From assembly GCA_020201015.1 (NCBI GenBank), contig JAIVHN010000195.1, positions 1-15,040 of the forward strand: a stretch of 15,040 nt of DNA, given 5' to 3'. The position numbers and the translations under genes were made by a program. The stretch's first letter is position 1. The number at the start of each line of letters is the position of its first letter. Positions 1 to 8,688 of this stretch are shown here, one piece after another. The notes beneath the pieces were generated by a model, which was not told where the DNA came from, made no database searches, and was given only the letters and a program-made list of their open reading frames with translations. This stretch comes from Spirochaeta sp. Lineage in GTDB: Bacteria > Spirochaetota > Spirochaetia > DSM-27196 > SLAA01.

Positions 1-675
1 CTGCATCGCATTAGCCGCACCGAGAAGTATGTTGAGATCGGTGCCGCCGTTACTGTCGGTACCCTCCTGGAGCTCTCTGCGCGTGTATTCCCAGAGATGT
101 TTTACCAAGCTATCCGCCATATTTCCCGACCTGGCACGGCACATCTGGCAACGATCGGTGGTAACATCTGTGTACCGAACTCAATTATGACCCTTACTCC
201 GGTACTCCACGTGTTCGACGCAAAAATAGAACTTCGACGTCAAGGTAAATCGCACTGGTTACCCCTCTCACGTTTCCGAGATGAGTCGGGCAAGACAATC
301 ATAGAACCAGGTGAGGTTATGACACGCATTCGCATTCCGATAAAGTCATGGGAACATTCACGCTTCTACAACTATGGTGCGGCGTATCTGCCCAACACCA
401 ACCCGTTAACTATTGCTGCGGTAGCGGAGACCGAGAAAGACATCCTGGCGGACATTCGTATTGCCCTGGCGGTAGGCGGCAAACACATTATTCGCAGACG
501 CGAACTTGAAGCCGAACTTGTCGGACGGCGTATTCCGCTTCAACAACGAGATCTTGACTTACTGCACCGCCGGGTCGGAGAGATGCTTGAGCAACGCGGA
601 TACTTACGCGACCATGTCAGTTATGAGCGCATTGAACGCCTGCTTTCAGCCTTTGCCAACGGCATTGGAAGTTGA
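1..675 (+). CDS. Molybdopterin dehydrogenase FAD-binding subunit (5' truncated)
   Basis: This is the C-terminal 224 residues of a FAD subunit of the xanthine dehydrogenase / CO dehydrogenase medium-chain family; the frame is open from base 1, so the start lies outside the window. Such subunits pass electrons between the Fe-S subunit and NAD+ or another acceptor in a three-part cytoplasmic molybdenum hydroxylase. The FAD-loop motif TIGGN is at fragment residues 51-55 (ATIGGNICVPNS), and the part after about residue 135 resembles the CO dehydrogenase flavoprotein C-terminal domain (IAAVAET, then IRIALAVGG). Substrate cannot be told from this subunit. The molybdopterin and Fe-S subunits, if present, must lie to the left, because dnaE follows on the right. 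The gene ends with TGA, 67 bases before dnaE. Confidence 0.85.
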   Translation: MHRISRTEKYVEIGAAVTVGTLLELSARVFPEMFYQAIRHISRPGTAHLATIGGNICVPNSIMTLTPVLHVFDAKIELRRQGKSHWLPLSRFRDESGKTIIEPGEVMTRIRIPIKSWEHSRFYNYGAAYLPNTNPLTIAAVAETEKDILADIRIALAVGGKHIIRRRELEAELVGRRIPLQQRDLDLLHRRVGEMLEQRGYLRDHVSYERIERLLSAFANGIGS

Positions 676-692
676 ACCCCAAACTCTCATGC

Positions 693-722
693 TTGCCCAG
701 GCCCGATTCCGAATGCTATAGT
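693..722 (+). promoter_or_regulatory. Predicted dnaE promoter, extended -10 type
   Basis: TTGCCC (693-698), an 18-base spacer and TATAGT (717-722) preceded by TGC, which makes an extended -10. Transcription would begin near 729, leaving a leader of about 14 bases and the GGCGGGG ribosome site at 727-733 before the TTG at 743. The -35 is weak (3 of 6), but the -10 is 5 of 6. It lies in the 67-base gap after the molybdenum hydroxylase gene. Confidence 0.45.
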
Positions 723-742
723 CGAAGGCGGGGTATTACGTC

Positions 743-3700
743 TTGGCCAATTTTGTTCATCTCCACGTACATTCAGACTTTAGTCTCTTAAGAAGCGCGG
801 CGCCAATTTCGCGACTGGTTGAACGAGCCGTAGAACTTGGCATGCCCGCCCTGGCAATTACCGACGACGGCAACATGTTCGGTGTTCTGGAGTTTTACAA
901 AGCGTGCCGTCAGGCCGGGATTCAACCCATCATCGGGTGTGACTTTTTTCTAGCACCCGAAAGTCGGCACGACAAAACCGCCAAGGATCAGCACCCGGCA
1001 CGCCTCGCCCGGCTACCAGTGCTGGCCTACAATTACACCGGTTACCGCAACCTTATCGAATTAGCGTCCCGTGCATATCTTGAAGGCTTCTACTACCGCC
1101 CCCGGATAGACATGGAACTACTTGAACAGTTTCATGAAGGGCTCATAGGTCTCAGCGGCTCCCTATCCGGCGAGATTCCCGGGCTCTTGCTGCGTAACCG
1201 TAGAGTTGAGGCTACCGAAGCGGCCCGCCGCTATAAAAATATTTTTGGGCCTGAGAACTTCTATCTGGCGCTGCACAACCACGGAATCCCCGATGAACAT
1301 GTTCTCAACCAAGCGCTCATCGAAGTATCTCGCGAGCTTGAAATTCCGGTGGTAGCCGCCAACGAATCTTACTATGTTCTCCACGAAGACGCCGCAGCCC
1401 ATGATGTTCTGCTGTGCATCGGCAACGATCGCAAGAAACATGAACAGAACCGGTTCCGTTTCAGCTCCACCGAGTTTTATCTTAAGACGCCCGAAGAGAT
1501 GCTGGCTGCGTTTGGTGATATACCTCATGCCGTTGAAAACACAATGAGTATTGCCCGGCGGTGTGATCTCGAGATTGAACTTCCTGGCCCTCAGTTTCCC
1601 GACTACGAAATCCCGGAGGGTTTCACTTCCCCAGATGAATACCTGCGCCACATCACTATAGAAGGGCTTAAAGAGCGGTATCCTGAGAGAACCGATGAGA
1701 TTCAAAGTCGCGCCGAGTACGAGCTCTCCACGATCATCGGTATGGGGTATACCGGGTACTTTCTCATTGTTTGGGACTTCATTGCGTATGCTCGTTCCTG
1801 CGATATCCCAGTGGGGCCGGGTCGCGGCTCGGGTGCCGGATCAATTGTCGCGTATGCACTCAAGATCACCGACATCGAACCCCTACGTTATGGGCTCTTG
1901 TTTGAGCGTTTTCTCAACCCAGACCGGGTGTCTATGCCGGACTTCGACATCGACTTTTGTTATGAACGTCGTGGAGAGGTTATTCAGTATGTGACCCAGA
2001 AGTACGGTGAAGACCGTGTCGGCCAGATCATTACCTTCGGCACGCTTAAGGCCAAGGCAGTGATTCGCGACGTTGCCCGAGCTCTTGATTTCACATTTCA
2101 AGAGACCAATGAGATTGCCAAGCTCATTCCCAAAGATCTTAAGATGACGCTGGCTAAGGCACTTGAACTGGAGCCCAAACTGCGAGAACTCCACGAGAAC
2201 GGTGGGCGCAACCAGGAACTCATTGATACTGCGCTTAAACTGGAGAACCTGCACCGACATCCCTCAACGCATGCTGCAGGAATTGTCATTGGCAAGAAGC
2301 CGCTGACCGAATATGTGCCGCTCTTCAAAGACCCCAAGACCGGCATGATCTCAACGCAGTTCACCATGGAACAGATTGAGGATTGCGGCCTGGTTAAGAT
2401 GGACTTCCTTGGGCTCAAAACGCTTACCCTTATTCGTAACACCGAGAAGCTCATTCGGCGCCGCGGCATAGAGTTTGACATTGAGACGGTGGCGGAACAA
2501 GATCCGGCGACATTTCGCATGCTGGGAGAAGGCTCGAGCAGCTGTGTTTTCCAGTTTGAAAGCCAGGGAATGCGCGGAATACTGACACGGGCAAAGCCTG
2601 AACGCATTGAAGACCTTATTGCCTTGAACGCGCTGTACCGCCCGGGGCCAATGCAAAACATAGACCAGTTCGTGGATTCTAAGAACGGGCGCATGCCTAT
2701 TAGCTACCCATTGCCGGAGCTCGAAGCAATTCTCAAGGAAACCTACGGGGTTATTGTATATCAAGAACAGGTCATGCAGATTGTACAGGTGGTTGCTGGC
2801 TTTTCTTTAGGCGAGGCCGATATACTCCGCCGCGCAATGGGAAAAAAGAAAGAGGCCGAGATGGGCCGCATGAAGGCCAAGTTTCTTGAAGGTGCAGCGG
2901 CCAAGGGCATAGACTCCAAAAAAGCAGAGAGCATCTTTGAGCTTCTTGTTCCTTTTGCTGGCTACGGGTTCAACAAGTCGCATGCGGCCGCCTACTCTGT
3001 ACTGGCATATAAAACGGCCTACCTAAAGGCCAACTACCCGGCTGAGTTTATGGCCGCAAACCTCACCAATGAGATGAACTCCCCTGACAAGTTTGCCGAG
3101 TACTTGTCCGACACGAAAAAAATGGGGCTTGCAGTACTGCCTCCGGATATCAACACCAGCGACAAGCACTTCACCGTATATGAGGGCCAAGTCCGTTATG
3201 GACTGCTTGGTATCAAGAATGTAGGAGCGGCAGCTGTTGATGAAATCCTACTTGTGCGGGCGTCCGACGGCCCCTTTGATTCTTTTCCCGCATTCCTTGA
3301 ACGGGTCAATCTCAAGACCGTGAACCGCAAGGTTATAGAAACCTGTATTCAATGTGGCGTGTTTGATTCACTTGGCCTCTCGCGGGCGGTACTCTTACAT
3401 AACTCGCAAACCTTCATCGACCATGCTGTAGCGCAAAAAGCAAGCACCGCCTTTGGTCAGACGTCGCTGTTTGACGGTGAGTCGGGTGAGGAGTTGGCAG
3501 GCCCGCAGATTGAAGAGGTGGAGGACTGGGATCTCGAAACCAGGCTCGGGTACGAACGGGAACACCTCGGCTTCTACTGTTCCGGGCACCCGCTTGACGG
3601 CCGCAAAGAGCTCTGGTTTGAACGCTCAACCATTAATCTGGCCAAGCTCCCCCCACCTGGGGGCGATACGGTGTATGCTCTTATTGGGCTTGTAGGTGAA

Positions 3701-4201
3701 CCTCGTGTTCTTTCTACGAAAAACGGGAAACAACTTGCGTTTACCACTATCGAAGACTACAACGGGAGTATAGAAATAGTTCTATTCTCGGAGGTATTTG
3801 AAAAGTACCGCGATCGCCTGGTAGGAGAACAGGTACTTGGCGTACTTGGCAAACTGGAACAACGGGGTGAACGGCTCCAAATAGTAGTCGAGGAAATTCG
3901 AGAAGCAGAGGAGCTTAATGAACGCGATATCGGCACGGTCCATATCCGCATTCATGACGACTTTCTCGGTGAAGAGGACCTCTACAATCTCAGAGCCTTT
4001 CTGCACGAGCGGCGCGGGTCCTGTCCCGTGTGGCTGCATATAGGGTCAAATGGTGACGAAACAGTTGTCCGAGCGTCACAACAACTGACGGTATCCTCAC
4101 GGGATGAAGTGCTTGAACAGATTAAGGAGTATCCGGGCGTAGCCGCGATCTGGCAACGTAAACCCGAATATATCGGCTCAGATAACTTAGACCAGAAATA
4201 G
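743..4201 (+). CDS. dnaE: DNA polymerase III alpha subunit, DnaE type
   Basis: This is the catalytic subunit of the replicative polymerase, 1152 residues, the usual DnaE1 length. The TTG start at 743 puts the typical opening FVHLHVHSDFSLL at residue 4, with a G-rich ribosome site ending 9 bases upstream. Domain order is PHP (about 1-280), palm/fingers, a helix-hairpin-helix region (about 800-900), an OB fold (about 975-1060) and a C-terminal tau-binding region. The catalytic aspartates are D400 and D402 in MPDFDIDF and D554 in KMDFLGLKTL, matching E. coli D401, D403 and D555. PGRGSGAGS marks the nucleotide-binding loop. The PHP domain keeps HLHVH but several other usual metal ligands are replaced (see findings), so it is probably not an active proofreading exonuclease. 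Confidence 0.97.
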   Translation: MANFVHLHVHSDFSLLRSAAPISRLVERAVELGMPALAITDDGNMFGVLEFYKACRQAGIQPIIGCDFFLAPESRHDKTAKDQHPARLARLPVLAYNYTGYRNLIELASRAYLEGFYYRPRIDMELLEQFHEGLIGLSGSLSGEIPGLLLRNRRVEATEAARRYKNIFGPENFYLALHNHGIPDEHVLNQALIEVSRELEIPVVAANESYYVLHEDAAAHDVLLCIGNDRKKHEQNRFRFSSTEFYLKTPEEMLAAFGDIPHAVENTMSIARRCDLEIELPGPQFPDYEIPEGFTSPDEYLRHITIEGLKERYPERTDEIQSRAEYELSTIIGMGYTGYFLIVWDFIAYARSCDIPVGPGRGSGAGSIVAYALKITDIEPLRYGLLFERFLNPDRVSMPDFDIDFCYERRGEVIQYVTQKYGEDRVGQIITFGTLKAKAVIRDVARALDFTFQETNEIAKLIPKDLKMTLAKALELEPKLRELHENGGRNQELIDTALKLENLHRHPSTHAAGIVIGKKPLTEYVPLFKDPKTGMISTQFTMEQIEDCGLVKMDFLGLKTLTLIRNTEKLIRRRGIEFDIETVAEQDPATFRMLGEGSSSCVFQFESQGMRGILTRAKPERIEDLIALNALYRPGPMQNIDQFVDSKNGRMPISYPLPELEAILKETYGVIVYQEQVMQIVQVVAGFSLGEADILRRAMGKKKEAEMGRMKAKFLEGAAAKGIDSKKAESIFELLVPFAGYGFNKSHAAAYSVLAYKTAYLKANYPAEFMAANLTNEMNSPDKFAEYLSDTKKMGLAVLPPDINTSDKHFTVYEGQVRYGLLGIKNVGAAAVDEILLVRASDGPFDSFPAFLERVNLKTVNRKVIETCIQCGVFDSLGLSRAVLLHNSQTFIDHAVAQKASTAFGQTSLFDGESGEELAGPQIEEVEDWDLETRLGYEREHLGFYCSGHPLDGRKELWFERSTINLAKLPPPGGDTVYALIGLVGEPRVLSTKNGKQLAFTTIEDYNGSIEIVLFSEVFEKYRDRLVGEQVLGVLGKLEQRGERLQIVVEEIREAEELNERDIGTVHIRIHDDFLGEEDLYNLRAFLHERRGSCPVWLHIGSNGDETVVRASQQLTVSSRDEVLEQIKEYPGVAAIWQRKPEYIGSDNLDQK

Positions 4202-4240
4202 AAACACAAGACCAGGCGTTTACGCCAAGGAGAGGATCTT

Positions 4241-4831
4241 ATGCTACAACAATTACTGCGAGCTATCAGCTCGCTTATCTCAATCTACATGATTCTGATC
4301 TTCGTTCGGATTATGCTCACCTGGTTCCACACTGGACAGACCGGCCGTGTGGTGTATTATCTCTCGCGTGCGACCGACCCGTATCTCAACTACTTTCGAC
4401 GGATCCCGCTGTTCCGTGAATCTATGGTTGATTTCTCACCCATACTTGCGATTCTCACACTTTCTATTGTCAACAACGTACTTACCCGTGTTGCGTACGC
4501 TGGAAACGTCACCTTGGGCTTCGTCCTTGCTATGATTCTCTCAGCAGTGGTGTCGGCCGCGTCGTTCGTCATCTTCTTTATTCTGGTCATTGCCATCATC
4601 CGACTGGTAGGGTTTCTCACACGCGCCAACACGGCTACCCCCTTTTGGGTATCGCTTGACCGCATTCTTCAACCTATTGCGCACAAGCTCATAGACAAGT
4701 TTGGCGGTGGACGCTCAACAACGTACCAGAATGCTCTCATGATCTTTGCGGCAAGCGCCCTACTACTACTACTGGTCGGCAACTTCCTTGCTGGCACCCT
4801 TATGACCTTCCTACTCCAACTGCCGATCTAA
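4241..4831 (+). CDS. YggT family integral membrane protein, two tandem YggT modules
   Basis: This 196-residue, strongly hydrophobic protein is built from two YggT modules, about residues 1-95 and 96-190. Each has a pair of membrane helices around a [T/D]-D-P-x-L-type segment: ATDPYLNYFRRIPLF in the first and LDRILQPIAHKLIDKF in the second. YggT proteins are inner-membrane proteins of poorly defined role, linked in some bacteria to osmotic stress or to division-site organisation. The start is firm: AAGGAGAGG lies at 4227-4235, six bases before ATG. The gene sits 39 bases after dnaE and 36 before recG in the same direction, so co-transcription is likely. A small GGCG-TTTA-CGCC hairpin (4215-4226) precedes the ribosome site. 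Confidence 0.85.
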   Translation: MLQQLLRAISSLISIYMILIFVRIMLTWFHTGQTGRVVYYLSRATDPYLNYFRRIPLFRESMVDFSPILAILTLSIVNNVLTRVAYAGNVTLGFVLAMILSAVVSAASFVIFFILVIAIIRLVGFLTRANTATPFWVSLDRILQPIAHKLIDKFGGGRSTTYQNALMIFAASALLLLLVGNFLAGTLMTFLLQLPI

Positions 4832-4867
4832 GCAGGGACCCAGGAAGGTGATCAGGAATCCAGGAAC

Positions 4868-7006
4868 GTGATACTGTCGGAACTCCAGCTTGCCCCAGGA
4901 AAGCTTCCGGGCATAGGGCCCGCCCGCCGGGCAGACCTCCAACGGCTTGGAGTTAGCTCGGTTGCCGAGTTACTGTTGCTCTCGCCCCGCAGCTACGAAG
5001 ACCGTAGCACGCCCTGCTCCATTGCACGGTCGCGTCCGGCTGCCGAGCCTGCCGCACGAGGATTAGAGACACCAACCCAGCGAGCAAACACCTACTGCAC
5101 CGTAGTCGCCCACGACTACATCCGCACCTCGCGGGGCATGGTGCTTAAAGTACTGCTACGCGACTCCGAGGGTACCGTTGGAGCGCTGTTGTGTTTTGGC
5201 CGTAACTTCTTGGCAAATAAACTGCCTGTCGGCAGCGAGATTCTGCTTAGTGCTGTTTTTCGTTTTCAGTACGGCGAGTTCCAAAGTAGCGAGTTTGAGT
5301 TTGTGCAGGCTCCGCCAACCGAGCCTGAGACCACGGCGCCGCCAGCTCCCGCAGCAGGTTTTTTCCGGATTGAACCCATTTATCCACTCTCAGGAGGGCT
5401 CTCACAGACAGTCATGCGCGCGGCAGTCCGCAGTGCTATCGAGCAGTATGCTCAGAATCTCAGTGACGAGCTCCCTGAGGAACTCAGAGTTCGCCGTGGC
5501 CTTCCTACGCGTACCGCAGCCATCACAATGTTACACTCGCCTTCCTCCATCGATGAAGCAAACGAAGCACGCCGCCGCTTTGCTTACGACGAATTATTAG
5601 TGTTTCAACTGGCTCTTGGCCGCGAGGTCACAGCCCGGCCCGAGCGCCCGCCTATTCCTCCCTCAGACCAAGCTCAGGGCCGGGCAGCCCGCCTCATAGC
5701 AGCCCTTCCCTTTGAGCCCACTACAGATCAAGAAACCGTGCTTGAGGAAATTCGCGCCGATGCTTCAGGCCCTACGGCAATGCTCCGCCTTGTCCAAGGT
5801 GAGGTGGGCAGCGGCAAGACGCTTGTTGCTTTCCTTGCGGCCTTAGACTATATCGATGCAGGCCGACAAGTTGCCTTCCTGGCGCCTACCGAGCTGCTGG
5901 CACGACAGCACGCACAAAACGCAACCCGGCTACTCCTCCCACTGCAAGTTCGCGTTGAAGTACTGACTGGCTCACTGCCAGCGGGGGAAAGAAAGCGAGT
6001 TCAACAGGCGCTTGCATTAGGCACGGTAGACTTGGTCATAGGCACCCATGCGCTTCTCTCCGAGCACGTGGCTTTTGACAGGCTGGGGCTGGTTGTCATT
6101 GATGAGCAGCACCGCTTTGGCGTATTGCAGCGGGCCGCTCTCACCCAAAAGGCAAAGAGCGAGGCGCCGGATCTCCTGCTCATGACCGCAACTCCTATCC
6201 CCCGGACCCTGGCACTGACACTGTACGGTGAACTCGATATCTCAAGCATTCACACCAAGCCGGTTGGTAGACTGCCGGTAAAGACTCATCTTGCGTCCTC
6301 ACAACGTGCAGATGAAGTCTACGCTCGGGTACGAGCGCTTGTAGACCAGGGTACGCAAGCATATTTTGTGTACCCGCTCATCGAGGCCGGTGCAAATGGC
6401 TTGGCTCTCCGGGATGCAGTCGGTATGCAGGCCTACCTTTCGTCAGGCGCTTTTGCAGGAGTTAAGGTAGGCCTTATCCACTCACGCATGCCCGAGGCCG
6501 ACAAAATTGAGGTCATGCGTTCCTTTGCCGCCGGTGAGACTCCGGTTCTGGTGGCTACCAGCGTAGTTGAAGTTGGGGTCGATGTCCCCGCCGCCTGTTG
6601 CATTGTTATTGAGCATGCCGAACGCTTTGGACTTTCGGCGCTGCATCAGCTTCGGGGGCGAGTAGGCCGCGGTTCACGTCCTTCTTACGCGTTTCTGATC
6701 TACGATGAACCGTTAACAGATGATGCCAAGTCTCGGCTGCGCACACTCTACGAAGAGCACGACGGTTTTGCGGTAGCTGAACGAGATCTGCAAATACGAG
6801 GCCCTGGAGACCTCTCCGGTATTCGGCAGTCAGGCTTTCTTGGCTTTCGCTTTGCCCGTTTTCCCGAGCACGAGGCACTCCTCCAGACGGCCCGCCTCGA
6901 CGCACGCGAACTTCTTATCCAAGATGAGGATCTTGCAGAGGACGCACACAAACCGCTGTCCCGTGCCCTGGAATTGTTTCTCAACCAACTTGGAGGAGCC
7001 CCATGA
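4868..7006 (+). CDS. recG: ATP-dependent DNA helicase RecG
   Basis: RecG is a monomeric superfamily 2 helicase that regresses stalled replication forks and branch-migrates Holliday junctions. The 712 residues are close to the E. coli length (693). The N-terminal wedge region has a GIGPARRADLQRLG segment and an OB fold (about 70-170). Helicase motifs follow in order: GEVGSGKT (311-318, Walker A), APTELLARQH (Ia), DEQH (412-415, Walker B), TATPIPRTL (III), then LIHSRM, the ATSVVEVGVDVP segment and QLRGRVGRG (VI), with the RecG-type C-terminus. The start is a GTG. The short sequence CAGGAA occurs three times just upstream (4841, 4853, 4861); the middle copy is the best-placed ribosome site, 9 bases from GTG. 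Its TGA overlaps the ATG of rsmD. Confidence 0.96.
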   Translation: MILSELQLAPGKLPGIGPARRADLQRLGVSSVAELLLLSPRSYEDRSTPCSIARSRPAAEPAARGLETPTQRANTYCTVVAHDYIRTSRGMVLKVLLRDSEGTVGALLCFGRNFLANKLPVGSEILLSAVFRFQYGEFQSSEFEFVQAPPTEPETTAPPAPAAGFFRIEPIYPLSGGLSQTVMRAAVRSAIEQYAQNLSDELPEELRVRRGLPTRTAAITMLHSPSSIDEANEARRRFAYDELLVFQLALGREVTARPERPPIPPSDQAQGRAARLIAALPFEPTTDQETVLEEIRADASGPTAMLRLVQGEVGSGKTLVAFLAALDYIDAGRQVAFLAPTELLARQHAQNATRLLLPLQVRVEVLTGSLPAGERKRVQQALALGTVDLVIGTHALLSEHVAFDRLGLVVIDEQHRFGVLQRAALTQKAKSEAPDLLLMTATPIPRTLALTLYGELDISSIHTKPVGRLPVKTHLASSQRADEVYARVRALVDQGTQAYFVYPLIEAGANGLALRDAVGMQAYLSSGAFAGVKVGLIHSRMPEADKIEVMRSFAAGETPVLVATSVVEVGVDVPAACCIVIEHAERFGLSALHQLRGRVGRGSRPSYAFLIYDEPLTDDAKSRLRTLYEEHDGFAVAERDLQIRGPGDLSGIRQSGFLGFRFARFPEHEALLQTARLDARELLIQDEDLAEDAHKPLSRALELFLNQLGGAP

Positions 7007-7557
7007 GGATTACCGGCGGCAAGTACCGCGGACGAAGGCTTGTCTGTCCGCCGGGAGAAATTCGGCCAGCCATGGACAAGATGCGTGAAACAGTTTTCGC
7101 AATTCTTGGAGATCTTGCGGGCAGTAATTTTTTGGATCTCTTTGCCGGTTCCGGGTCCATGGCCATAGAGGCGGCCGGTCGAGGTGCCTGCCAGGTCACT
7201 CTTGTGGAACGCGACAAGTCAAAGAGGAAGGTGCTGAACCGCAATCTCGAGCTCGTAGAAGAACCGACACAGGTGTTCTTTCTCCCAGTCGAGCGTTTCG
7301 TTGCTAGCGCCCGGGAGGCCTACGACTACATTTTTGTAGACGCGCCATTCCCCTACCGGCATCGAACAGACCTCCTGGGACGCATTGCCGTCTCACGCCT
7401 TGTCGGGCCCAACAGTATAGTTATGTTTCACTATCCCTCTGAAGATCCAATGCCGGAGAACGCCGGCACCTTAGAGCGCACCGATCTCAGAATATTCGGC
7501 CGATCTCTGGTAGCCTTCTACAGCCCCTGTTCCAAGGAAACCGAGCTTTTGTTATAG
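7003..7557 (+). CDS. rsmD: 16S rRNA (guanine-N2)-methyltransferase, RsmD family
   Basis: RsmD methylates G966 of 16S rRNA with S-adenosylmethionine. The 184-residue protein opens with the family signature MRITGGKYRGRRL, followed by RPAMDKMRETVFAIL and SAM motif I, LDLFAGSGS (D45 first). The catalytic motif, normally [D/N]PP[Y/F], reads DAPF at 113-116 (YIFVDAPFPY), with alanine in place of the first proline. The start is supported by GGAGGAG at 6992-6998 and by a 4-base ATGA overlap with recG, which implies coupled translation. recG-rsmD neighbourhoods are common in bacteria. It ends at TAG inside the hisZ promoter-like element. Confidence 0.92.
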   Translation: MRITGGKYRGRRLVCPPGEIRPAMDKMRETVFAILGDLAGSNFLDLFAGSGSMAIEAAGRGACQVTLVERDKSKRKVLNRNLELVEEPTQVFFLPVERFVASAREAYDYIFVDAPFPYRHRTDLLGRIAVSRLVGPNSIVMFHYPSEDPMPENAGTLERTDLRIFGRSLVAFYSPCSKETELLL

Positions 7558-7558
7558 T
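7530..7558 (+). promoter_or_regulatory. Predicted hisZ promoter, extended -10 type
   Basis: The -10 TATAGT (7553-7558) is preceded by TGT and overlaps the rsmD stop codon. A poor -35, TTCCAA, lies 17 bases upstream at 7530-7535. Transcription would begin near 7565, just before the ribosome site AAGGAG at 7569-7574. The arrangement copies the dnaE site (TGnTATAGT and a very short leader). Confidence 0.4.
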
Positions 7559-7581
7559 CAACTCTGCTAAGGAGTAACACT

Positions 7582-8688
7582 GTGCCAAAAAAAAAGCGTT
7601 CCCTGCTCCAAATCCCTCAAGGAACCGAAAGTTTTTACCTTGAAGATGCGTACAGGCATCGCAAGCTCGTTGATCGAGTGACCGAACTGTTCTACAAATG
7701 GGGATACCTCCCAGTACAAACACCAATCGTCGACTATTACGACAGCTACCGCGCCTTACTCACCGAGAACGCCGATCGCGACGTCTATCGACTCATAGAC
7801 CGAGACGGTGAGTTATTGATGTTGCGATCCGACGTCACGCTCTTCCTGGCAAAGCAAATGGGTATGATACTCAAAAGTGAAGAGCTCCCGGTGCGCGTGT
7901 ATTACGCAGACACAATCCTCCGCCACGAAGCGGCCGACGACATCTCACAAAATGAGTTTTTTCAGACTGGAATCGAACTCATAGGCCGTCCGGACTTAGA
8001 CGGTGAGCTAGAAGTTCTTGGGTTGTTACAAGAGACACTTGCTACCTTGGGCGCTCCGGATACCGTCACTCACGTTGGAACTCGTAGGCTTAGCTCCGGA
8101 ATTCGCGCCCAACTTGGTGAAGCGGCCGAACGTCAGCTTATACATGCCGTCATTATGCGACAAGGAGACGAGCTTTCGGAAATTCTCGCTGACTACCCTA
8201 CAAAACAACGAGACGCGTATCTCAGCTTATTTCGCTACATTGGCGATGCGGCTGGCTTACAGTCACTGCGCAAGACCGTTGCTCAAGACCTTGGAGATGA
8301 GGTAACGCAAGCACTTTTAGAACTTGAACATGTGTTTGCAGTTCTGAGTGAGCTCGATCTTGCCGACTCTTTTCGAGTTGATCTTTCAGAAGTGGGAAAC
8401 CAACCTTATCACTCCGGTATCGTTTTTCAGTCCTACATGCACAACGTGGCGCACCCTGTGGCATCAGGCGGACGTTATGACGGTTTACTGGCTCGATTCG
8501 GCCTCGATGCACCTTCGGTAGGCTTTTCCTGCATGGTGCGGCGAATTGAAGAACGAACAAAGCTTACTGCACAGTCCGATCGGAGTTCAGGTTTAGGAAC
8601 TTTTGCCGCAGCAGAGGGTGAAGACTTCGCTGCGCGGTTTCGTTCCGCCCGCAAAGCACGTGAGCAGGGAGAGAGTATCATCTTATGA
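7582..8688 (+). CDS. hisZ: ATP phosphoribosyltransferase regulatory subunit HisZ
   Basis: HisZ is a paralogue of the histidyl-tRNA synthetase catalytic core that has lost aminoacylation. It binds the short form of HisG and is required for ATP phosphoribosyltransferase activity and histidine feedback, in a hetero-octamer. The 368 residues show class II synthetase features: IPQGTESFYLEDAYRHRKL at the start, LRSDVT (81-86), NEFFQTGIELIG (from 124) and SGGRYDGLLARFG (from 295). A full HisRS would have a C-terminal anticodon-binding domain, absent here, and the short HisG follows directly, so HisZ is preferred over HisS. The start is GTG with AAGGAG 7 bases upstream. A run of nine A bases lies at codons 2-5 (MPKKK). 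It overlaps hisG by ATGA. Confidence 0.93.
   Translation: MPKKKRSLLQIPQGTESFYLEDAYRHRKLVDRVTELFYKWGYLPVQTPIVDYYDSYRALLTENADRDVYRLIDRDGELLMLRSDVTLFLAKQMGMILKSEELPVRVYYADTILRHEAADDISQNEFFQTGIELIGRPDLDGELEVLGLLQETLATLGAPDTVTHVGTRRLSSGIRAQLGEAAERQLIHAVIMRQGDELSEILADYPTKQRDAYLSLFRYIGDAAGLQSLRKTVAQDLGDEVTQALLELEHVFAVLSELDLADSFRVDLSEVGNQPYHSGIVFQSYMHNVAHPVASGGRYDGLLARFGLDAPSVGFSCMVRRIEERTKLTAQSDRSSGLGTFAAAEGEDFAARFRSARKAREQGESIIL

Noticed and set aside
506..721. A 71-codon frame overlapping the end of the FAD subunit
   Set aside because: It overlaps a clear family protein and shows no recognisable domain; it is a shadow frame.
2098..2764. Two long minus-strand frames opposite dnaE
   Set aside because: They lie over strongly conserved dnaE codons and their products look like reverse-strand noise rich in Ser, Arg and Leu.
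4215..4226. GGCG-TTTA-CGCC hairpin between dnaE and yggT as a terminator
   Set aside because: The stem is only four base pairs and is followed by the AAGGAGAGG ribosome site, not a T-run.
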